Shown here: positions 57,021-64,000 of the stretch, piece by piece
How positions within the stretch are numbered: the first letter of the stretch is position 1
Layout: the number at the start of each line of letters is the position of its first letter
Source of the DNA: Cyanobacteria bacterium SIG29
Lineage (GTDB): Bacteria > Cyanobacteriota > Vampirovibrionia > Gastranaerophilales > Gastranaerophilaceae
Assembly: GCA_015152515.1 (NCBI GenBank)
Contig: SUTV01000004.1
Span: 86,792 to 150,791 of the forward strand
Direction: 5' to 3'
Length of the DNA stretch: 64,000 nt
Program-made: the position numbers and the translations under genes
The notes under the pieces: generated by a model
Told to the model about the DNA's origin: nothing
The model's input: the letters and a program-made list of their open reading frames with translations, nothing else
Databases searched by the model: none

Positions 57021-59666
57021 CTATTTTGCATCAATTACAGCTTGAGCTGCAGCTAATTTAGCTTGAGGTATTCTGAATGGAGAACAAGATACATAATTCA
57101 AACCAATCTTATGGCAGAATTTAACTGAATCTGGGTCACCACCGTGTTCACCACAAACACCACCAACTAATTTAGAGTTAACCTTTTTACCTTTTTCCAT
57201 AGACATTTCTAATAATTGTCCAACACCTTTTGTATCTAATGTTTCAAATGGGTTAGATGGAAGGATTTTTTGGTCAACATATCTATTTAAGAATTTGCCT
57301 TCAGCATCATCTCTTGAATAACCGAATGTCATTTGAGTTAAGTCGTTTGTACCGAATGAGAAGAATTCAGCGTATTCAGCAATTTCATCAGCTGTGATTG
57401 CTGCACGAGGAATTTCAATCATAGTACCAAATTTGTATTCAACTTCAACACCTTTTTCAGCCATTACATCTTTAGCTACACGAACTAAAATTTCTTTAGC
57501 AACTTTAAGTTCGTTAACGTGTCCGATTAATGGAATCATTACCCAAGGTTGAACTTTATAACCTTCTTTTTTAAGGTCACAACAAGCTTCAAAGATTGCT
57601 CTTACTTGCATTTCGTTGATTTCTGGATAAGTTAAACCTAAACGGCAACCTCTTAAGCCCATCATTGGGTTAGATTCTGATAAACCTTCAACGATATGAA
57701 GCATTTCTTCTTTTTCTTTAGCATCTTTACCTAAAGCTTTTAATGTTGCAACTTCAGCAATTAAATCTTCTTTTGAAGGTAAGAATTCATGTAAAGGTGG
57801 ATCTAAAAGTCTAACTGTTAGAGGTTTATCACCTAATTCTTTAAACATTGCATAGAAGTCTTCATATTGCATTGGAAGAAGTTTTGCTAAAGCTTCTTTT
57901 CTAGCTTCAACTGTACCAGCAATAATCATTTTTTGTACCCAAGGTAATCTTTCTGGATCCATGAACATGTGTTCTGTACGACATAGACCAACACCTTCAG
58001 CACCGAATTTTAATGCATTAATGATGTCTTTTGGAGTATCTGCGTTAGCTTCAACTTTGATTTGTCTAACTTCATCAACCCAAGAGAAGAATTTATTCCA
58101 GTTTTCATCAATTTGAGCTTCAACTAATTTAACAGCACCAGCCATTACAAGACCTTTACCACCATCTAAAGAGATAATGTCATCTTTTTTGTAAACTGTA
58201 CCATCTGCAGCTGTTAATGTTTCGTTGTCTAAATCAATTTTAATATCTTCACAACCAGATACACAAGGTTTACCCATACCTTTAGCAACTACTGCTGCGT
58301 GAGAAGTAGCACCACCACGTAAAGTTAATACACCTTGAGCAACTGCCATACCGTGAATATCATCTGGACAAGTTTCAATACGAACTAAAATAACTTTTTC
58401 ACCAGCTTCACCACGAGCTGCTGCTTCTTCTGTATCGAATACAATTTTACCAACAGCTGCACCTGGAGATGCATTTACACCTGATGAAATTTTCTTAGCT
58501 TCTGCTAATGCTTTTGTATCAAAACAAGGTAATAAAATTTGGTTTACTGAATATGGATCTACTAATTGAATAGCTCTTTCTTTTGTAATAATACCTTCTT
58601 CACACATATCAACAGCAATTTTTACAGCAGCAGCTGCTGTTCTTTTACCGTTACGAGTTTGAAGAATATATAATTTACCTTTTTCAATAGTAAATTCCAT
58701 ATCTTGAACATCTTTATAACCAAGTTCAAGTTTTTTAGCAATATCAACATATTGTTTGTATAATTCTGGCATTTCAGTTTCTAATTCAGCAATAGGTTTT
58801 GGTGTTCTAATACCAGCAACAACGTCTTCACCTTGTGCATTTGTTAAATATTCGCCATAGAATTTGTTTTCACCTGTAGCTGGGTTTCTTGTGAAAGATA
58901 CACCAGTTGCACAGTCATCACCCATATTACCAAATACCATTGATTGTACGTTTACAGCAGTACCAAAATTATGGTCAATTTTGTTCATATTTCTGTAAGC
59001 AACTGCTCTAGGAATATTCCAAGATCTAAATACAGCTTCAATAGCTTCTTGTAATTGGATATATGGATCTTGTGGGAATTCTTTACCAGTAACTTCTTTA
59101 ATAACTTGTTTATATACAGGAATTAAAGATTTTAAACCTTCAGCAGAAATTTGTGTATCTTCTTTAACGCCTTCACGTTCTTTAACTTTTTCTAATTCAG
59201 ATTCAAAATATTTTTGTCTATCCATTTCCCAAGCAACAGAACCAAACATAGTTAAGAATCTTCTATATGAGTCATAGCAGAATCTTGGATTGTTTGTTAA
59301 TTTAATCATTGCTTCAACTGTTTGGTCGTTTAAACCTAAGTTTAAGATTGTTTCCATCATACCTGGCATAGAAACTCTAGCACCAGAACGAACAGAAACT
59401 AATAATGGATTTGTAGCATCGCCAAATTTTTGACCTTTTTGTGCTTCAACTTCTTTTAATGCTGCTCTAACTTCATCCATCAAACCTTCTGGCATTTTAT
59501 TTCCAGCATTAATGTAATCCATACAAGTTTCAGTTGTAATTGTAAGTCCTGGAGGAACTGGAAGACCTAAATTTGTCATTTCAGCAAGGTTAGCACCTTT
59601 ACCTCCAAGGAGATTTTTCATATCAGCGTTACCTTCACGGAACAACCATACTCGTTTTTCTGTCAT
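57021..59666 (-). CDS. ppdK: pyruvate, phosphate dikinase
   Basis: LLGGKGANLAEMTNLGLPVPPG; TLRGGATSHAAVVAKGMGKPCVSG; GVGLCRTEHMF. Confidence 0.96.
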   Translation of the reverse strand: MTEKRVWLFREGNADMKNLLGGKGANLAEMTNLGLPVPPGLTITTETCMDYINAGNKMPEGLMDEVRAALKEVEAQKGQKFGDATNPLLVSVRSGARVSMPGMMETILNLGLNDQTVEAMIKLTNNPRFCYDSYRRFLTMFGSVAWEMDRQKYFESELEKVKEREGVKEDTQISAEGLKSLIPVYKQVIKEVTGKEFPQDPYIQLQEAIEAVFRSWNIPRAVAYRNMNKIDHNFGTAVNVQSMVFGNMGDDCATGVSFTRNPATGENKFYGEYLTNAQGEDVVAGIRTPKPIAELETEMPELYKQYVDIAKKLELGYKDVQDMEFTIEKGKLYILQTRNGKRTAAAAVKIAVDMCEEGIITKERAIQLVDPYSVNQILLPCFDTKALAEAKKISSGVNASPGAAVGKIVFDTEEAAARGEAGEKVILVRIETCPDDIHGMAVAQGVLTLRGGATSHAAVVAKGMGKPCVSGCEDIKIDLDNETLTAADGTVYKKDDIISLDGGKGLVMAGAVKLVEAQIDENWNKFFSWVDEVRQIKVEANADTPKDIINALKFGAEGVGLCRTEHMFMDPERLPWVQKMIIAGTVEARKEALAKLLPMQYEDFYAMFKELGDKPLTVRLLDPPLHEFLPSKEDLIAEVATLKALGKDAKEKEEMLHIVEGLSESNPMMGLRGCRLGLTYPEINEMQVRAIFEACCDLKKEGYKVQPWVMIPLIGHVNELKVAKEILVRVAKDVMAEKGVEVEYKFGTMIEIPRAAITADEIAEYAEFFSFGTNDLTQMTFGYSRDDAEGKFLNRYVDQKILPSNPFETLDTKGVGQLLEMSMEKGKKVNSKLVGGVCGEHGGDPDSVKFCHKIGLNYVSCSPFRIPQAKLAAAQAVIDAK

Positions 59667-59754
59667 TTTTCTCTCCTTAATTCAATGTATATATACCATT
59701 ATCGATTTTATTTTTTGATACTTATAAACTATCATGAACAAACTCTTAACTCAA

Positions 59755-60390
59755 TCAAAAACTACCTCCTAATAAATAATATTCACTACAATAAACACCT
59801 CTACCAATAGGAGAACAATCAGCCTTTAATTTGGCATAATTTTTCCCTTTCCCAAAGGCATTCACATCATGTTTATAAATTTCCATTAAAAAAATATCTT
59901 GCCCAATTCTATTAGGCTTTTGTTTTCCATTTATATCTACAAATGCGAAATATAAAGGTATTTTTTCATCTGTAATTTCAACATGATTTTGTTTAATAGA
60001 AAATAACATTCCAGACTTTGTTTCGATAAAATTTTCAAAATAATGTTTGTAACCATTCTCTACAGGAAGACCATTCATCTTTCTATATTTGTATTTTTTT
60101 AATTTTTTTAATTTTTCATCGCTAAATTTAAAATATGGAAGTATTCTTTTCCATATATATTCTTCTGAAATAATTTCTTTTTCTTCGGAAATAGAAGGTA
60201 TAATACTTCCTTCATGCAAATTTACTAATTCAAAAGAATATTTTAATTTTTCATATTCAGCTTTCCATTTAGCAATTCTTTGCGCTTGTTCTAAGTTTAT
60301 TAAATTAAACGGAATAAGTATCAAAACTACTAATAAAATAATCGAAAAGCCAAATATCATATTAAATAAGCTGAAGGAAAAATTTCTCAC
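59755..60390 (-). CDS. hypothetical protein with N-terminal TM anchor
   Basis: Start overlaps the upstream PHP gene by 4 nt; FSFSLFNMIFGFSIILLVVLILIPFNLI. Confidence 0.65.
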   Translation of the reverse strand: MRNFSFSLFNMIFGFSIILLVVLILIPFNLINLEQAQRIAKWKAEYEKLKYSFELVNLHEGSIIPSISEEKEIISEEYIWKRILPYFKFSDEKLKKLKKYKYRKMNGLPVENGYKHYFENFIETKSGMLFSIKQNHVEITDEKIPLYFAFVDINGKQKPNRIGQDIFLMEIYKHDVNAFGKGKNYAKLKADCSPIGRGVYCSEYYLLGGSF

Positions 60391-61232
60391 CTTGCAAGTT
60401 CCATTCTTCGTTTTTCTTTGATTAATTCGTCATAAATCCATTCAGGCACAAAATTTTTACCCATTACAATATTTCCATTATTAGGATTTGGGGCATGGAA
60501 ATCTGACCCACCTGTAATTATCAAACCATATTTTTCAGCTAAAGTTGAAAAATATTCAATAATAGCAGGTGAATGCTTTCTATGATAAGCTTCAAGTCCT
60601 CTTAACCCAAAATTCATCATTTCTTTAATTAAACTATCTGCTATATCAACATCATATGGGTGCGCAAAAACAGGAATACCACCTGCATCATAAATTACTT
60701 CAACTGCATCAAATGGAGTTACTGTTTTTCTTTGAACATAAACATTTGAATCATCATTGATGTATTTATTATAAGCCTCAATAACACTAGATGTTCCACC
60801 TGCATTTGTAATTGCCTTAGCAATATGTGGACGACCAATACTACCACCTTGAGCAACTTGTTTAGTAATACTATCTAATGTAATTTTAATTCCAGCACGC
60901 TTATTCAAAAGAGTAATGATTTCTTTTGTTTGTTTTACACGCGCTTGTTGTTGATTTTTAATAAGCTTTTGAAAATCATTGTTATTTAAATCCATGAAAT
61001 AACCAAGAATATGAACTTCATAGCCTTTATAAATAGTATTAATTTCAACTCCTGGGAGTATTTCAAGAGATTTATCTTTTGCATATTCTTGAGCTATTTT
61101 ATATGAGAGCACATTATCGTGATCGGTAATAGCAATCGCACCAAGCTCGGCATCTAAAGCGGTATCAACGATTTTTTCTGGCGAAAACGCACCATCCGAG
61201 TATGATGTGTGGATATGTAAATCGACTTTCAC
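60387..61232 (-). CDS. PHP-domain phosphoesterase
   Basis: DLHIHTSYSDGAFSPEKIV; ITDHDNV; GGSDFHAPN. Confidence 0.92.
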   Translation of the reverse strand: MKVDLHIHTSYSDGAFSPEKIVDTALDAELGAIAITDHDNVLSYKIAQEYAKDKSLEILPGVEINTIYKGYEVHILGYFMDLNNNDFQKLIKNQQQARVKQTKEIITLLNKRAGIKITLDSITKQVAQGGSIGRPHIAKAITNAGGTSSVIEAYNKYINDDSNVYVQRKTVTPFDAVEVIYDAGGIPVFAHPYDVDIADSLIKEMMNFGLRGLEAYHRKHSPAIIEYFSTLAEKYGLIITGGSDFHAPNPNNGNIVMGKNFVPEWIYDELIKEKRRMELAR

Positions 61233-61236
61233 TTCC

Positions 61237-62061
61237 TCATCCTTTCATAATATTATTTTCCTCACTAATATATTTTTCACTAATTCTTTCAATAGATTCA
61301 GCGCGACCTGTCAAAACATCAACGGTAACAACAACACCGTTTACTTGCGACTCGCCCGAATCAGCAACATCTAACCTATCTGGTATAGATGTAATTAATC
61401 GATTTACGGAAGCTTCATATTCCATACCAATAACGCCATTAATATCACCACAGAAACCTGCATCTGTAATATAAGCGCAACAATCATCATAAATTCTTTC
61501 ATCAGCTGTTTGAACATGAGTATGTGTGCCAAAAACTCCACTTACACCCATTTGAGCATAATATTTTGCCATACAAATTTTTTCAGCAGTAGCTTCTGCA
61601 TGAATATCCATAATAATAATTGGAGTTTCTTTTTTTATTTCATTAATAGCATTTTCCAAAGATTTCCAAGGTGCTTCAATAAGATTCATAAATGTTCTAC
61701 CAAGAACATTTATAACCCCAACTTTGCCTTTTGAAGTTTCAAAAATTCTGTAACCAACACCAGCGGTACCTTCTGGATAATTAATAGGTCTTACTAATTT
61801 ATCAGCTTCATTGATATATTGAAAAATTTCTCTTTTATCCCAAATATGATTACCAGAAGTAAAAGCATCAATTCCATATGATAAAAGCTCATTATAATTT
61901 TTTTGAGTTAAACCAAAACCATGTGATGCATTTTCCACATTGGCGATAACAAAATCAGGTTTCTCGCCGGATAATCCAGCGAGAAATCTTTTAACGGCTA
62001 CCCTGCCAGCTTTGCCAACAATATCGCCTAAAAACATAATTTTAATTTTATCTTGTACCAT
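61237..62061 (-). CDS. ymdB: YmdB-family metallophosphoesterase
   Basis: IMFLGDIVGKAGR; GNHIWD; IDDCCAYITDAGFCGD-like region; GTHTHVQTADERI. Confidence 0.92.
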   Translation of the reverse strand: MVQDKIKIMFLGDIVGKAGRVAVKRFLAGLSGEKPDFVIANVENASHGFGLTQKNYNELLSYGIDAFTSGNHIWDKREIFQYINEADKLVRPINYPEGTAGVGYRIFETSKGKVGVINVLGRTFMNLIEAPWKSLENAINEIKKETPIIIMDIHAEATAEKICMAKYYAQMGVSGVFGTHTHVQTADERIYDDCCAYITDAGFCGDINGVIGMEYEASVNRLITSIPDRLDVADSGESQVNGVVVTVDVLTGRAESIERISEKYISEENNIMKG

Positions 62062-62075
62062 TACTTTATTTTAAA

Positions 62076-63551
62076 TTATTTAGCTATTTCTGTTGTTCTA
62101 ATTTCTCTAACAACAGTAACTCTAATTTGACCAGGATAATCTAGTTCTTCTTCAATGCGTTTTGCAATTTCTCTAGCCAGTCTAGTACTTGCAACATCAT
62201 CAAACTTATCAGGTTGAACAACTACACGAATTTCTCTACCAGCTTGAACAGCAAAACATTGTTTAATTCCATCATAACTTAAAGCAATTTCTTCAAGTTT
62301 TTGTAATCTCTTAATGTAAATTTCAAGAGTATCACGTCTAGAACCAGGTCTACCAGCAGAAACAGCATCAGCAAGTTTTACTAATACAGCTTCAATTGTA
62401 TTTGCAGTAACATCATCATGGTGTGCTTCAATAGCGTGAATAATTTCTTCTTTTTCGCCATATTTTCTAGCCAATTCAACACCAAGTTCAATATGTGTTC
62501 CTTCTTGAGTTTGGTCAACAGCTTTACCAATATCGTGCAATAAACCTGCGCGTTTTGCCACTTTAACATTAGCGCCAATTTCTGCAGCAATCATACCAGC
62601 GATATGACCAACTTCTAAAGAGTGTAATAAAACATTTTGACCATAACTTGTTCTATAATACAATCTACCCAATGTTTTAACTAACTCTTTATTAAGGTTC
62701 ATAATGCCCATTTCCATTGTAGCATTTTCACCTTCTTGTTTAATTTTTTGTTCAATTTCAACTCTTGCTTTTTCAACCATTTCTTCAATACGAACAGGGT
62801 GAATACGACCATCCGCTACAAGTTTTTCTAAAGCAAGTTTTGCAATTTCTCTACGAACAGGGTCGAAACAAGATAGAACAACTGCTTCTGGTGTATCATC
62901 AATGATTAAGTCAACTCCTGTTAAAGTTTCAAGTGTTCTAATATTTCTACCTTCACGCCCGATGATACGACCCTTCATTTCATCAGATGGTAAACTTACA
63001 GATGCTACTGTTGATTCAACAACATGGTCAATAACACAACGTTGCATAACACCTGTTAAAATTTCTTTTGCTTTTTCATTTGAAACTTCTTTAATATGAT
63101 TTTCATTTTCTCTAATCAAATTATTAGCTTCTTGTTGCAAATCTATTTTTAATTGTTCTAATAAAAGTCTTTTAGCCTCTTCAGAAGAAAGCCCAGAAAT
63201 TCTTTCTAGTTCTTGCATTTGTTTTTGAACAAGTTCAGCAAGATAATCTTCTTTATCAAGAAGTTCATCCATTTTTCTTTTAACTTCTGCATCTTTAGTA
63301 GCTAAATCTTGAATTTTATCTTCAAGCATTTCTTCTTTTTTAGATAATTTAGATTCTAATCTAGAAAGTTCTTGTCTTCTTTCTTTTGTTTCTTCTTGAA
63401 ATTTTTCTATATCTTTTTGAACAGACTCTTTTGCTGCAAGCATGGCTTCTTTTCTGTAAAGATTATGTTTTTCTTCTAATTCTGCCATCATATTTGCTTT
63501 CTCGCGTTGACCACGTTTTGAGTCAATCCAAAGCAATAAACAAGCTAGCAA
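62076..63551 (-). CDS. rny: ribonuclease Y
   Basis: Coiled coil, KH motif [21 protein letters not shown] motif LLHDIGKA. Confidence 0.95.
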   Translation of the reverse strand: MLACLLLWIDSKRGQREKANMMAELEEKHNLYRKEAMLAAKESVQKDIEKFQEETKERRQELSRLESKLSKKEEMLEDKIQDLATKDAEVKRKMDELLDKEDYLAELVQKQMQELERISGLSSEEAKRLLLEQLKIDLQQEANNLIRENENHIKEVSNEKAKEILTGVMQRCVIDHVVESTVASVSLPSDEMKGRIIGREGRNIRTLETLTGVDLIIDDTPEAVVLSCFDPVRREIAKLALEKLVADGRIHPVRIEEMVEKARVEIEQKIKQEGENATMEMGIMNLNKELVKTLGRLYYRTSYGQNVLLHSLEVGHIAGMIAAEIGANVKVAKRAGLLHDIGKAVDQTQEGTHIELGVELARKYGEKEEIIHAIEAHHDDVTANTIEAVLVKLADAVSAGRPGSRRDTLEIYIKRLQKLEEIALSYDGIKQCFAVQAGREIRVVVQPDKFDDVASTRLAREIAKRIEEELDYPGQIRVTVVREIRTTEIAK

Positions 63552-63826
63552 AAGAACTGAAAAAAGTACAATTAAAGTATTGATATCTATTGTCCTATAC
63601 CTCGTTCTTTCCCATACACAGAAGTCTGTGTACTATATATATTTTTTATAATTTAATCCATATATTAAAACTAATTTTATTACTATTACTTATAGTAGTA
63701 ATAGTAGCATAATTTCTAGTATTTTAGCAACTTTTTATTATATTTTTTTATTAATTTGAAAAATTTTTTTATTTTAGTGCTTTACATTAAAATTTTTTTA
63801 TATTATATTACTTCTTGAACAAGCCT

Positions 63827-63908
63827 TGGTGGCGGAAGTGGTAGACGCGTTGGACTTAAAATCCAATCAGGCTCACCCCTGGTGCCGGTTCAAGTCCGGC
63901 TCAAGGCA
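63827..63908 (+). tRNA. tRNA-Leu (TAA)
   Basis: gccttggtggcggaagtggtagacgcgttggacttaaaatccaatcaggctcacccctggtgccggttcaagtccggctcaaggca with long variable arm. Confidence 0.93.
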
Positions 63909-63917
63909 AACTTTTAA

Positions 63918-63942
63918 GACTCCGACATGGAGTCTTTTTTTA
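63918..63942 (+). terminator. intrinsic terminator after tRNA-Leu
   Basis: aagactccgacatggagtctttttt. Confidence 0.75.
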
Positions 63943-63968
63943 TTGCGAAATTTTTTATGCCGGACGCA

Positions 63969-64000
63969 GAACCTACAAAACGAAGTTTTGTCTTTGGTTC
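63969..64000 (+). repeat. structured hairpin element next to tRNA-Leu
   Basis: GAACCtacAAAACgaaGTTTTgtctttGGTTC. Confidence 0.6.

Noticed and set aside
61510-61734. Small plus-strand ORF opposite ymdB
   Set aside because: Antisense to a conserved enzyme, low-complexity translation, no RBS.

Overview
AT-rich bacterial chromosomal window. Gene content and protein style suggest a gut Vampirovibrionia/Gastranaerophilales-like organism, but that is inference. Housekeeping genes flank two accessory regions: M48 peptidase, hemolysin III, nadE, glnA, tRNA-His on the left; acyl-CoA ligase, CDF transporter, ung, APC permease, glyQ, gap, two acyltransferases, cheA/MCP/cheW, ppdK, PHP phosphoesterase, ymdB, rny, tRNA-Leu on the right. 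(1) About 5.6-15.2 kb, directly downstream of tRNA-His: a tandem array of cassettes separated by copies of the tRNA-His 3' end (ccatcacccgcccca). Each carries a conserved leader, a conserved N-terminal domain (MTKDNGCxGSYSVSGYTRxDGTEVSGYTRTCGAAH) and a variable C-terminal domain (a DxYDFN domain or an M23 peptidase). Downstream lie small membrane proteins or secreted LprI/DUF1311-like proteins, and the secreted ones share a TTGAAA-N17-TATAAT promoter on the opposite strand. This looks like a cassette-type polymorphic toxin/immunity island. (2) About 15.4-38.8 kb: eight tandem paralogous radical SAM proteins (~570 aa, CX4CX2C motif). They are followed by a divergently transcribed 62-aa candidate precursor peptide and YcaO gene, an M50 protease, a PLP aminotransferase, a TupA-like ATP-grasp protein, a radical SAM/SPASM protein, a cluster-less pseudo-radical-SAM/SPASM paralog, a GT2 glycosyltransferase and a radical SAM protein with an N-terminal SPASM-like segment. 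This is the strongest candidate for an undescribed system: a RiPP-like locus with an expanded, diversified radical SAM enzyme family. All assignments come from reading sequence only; no database search was run.
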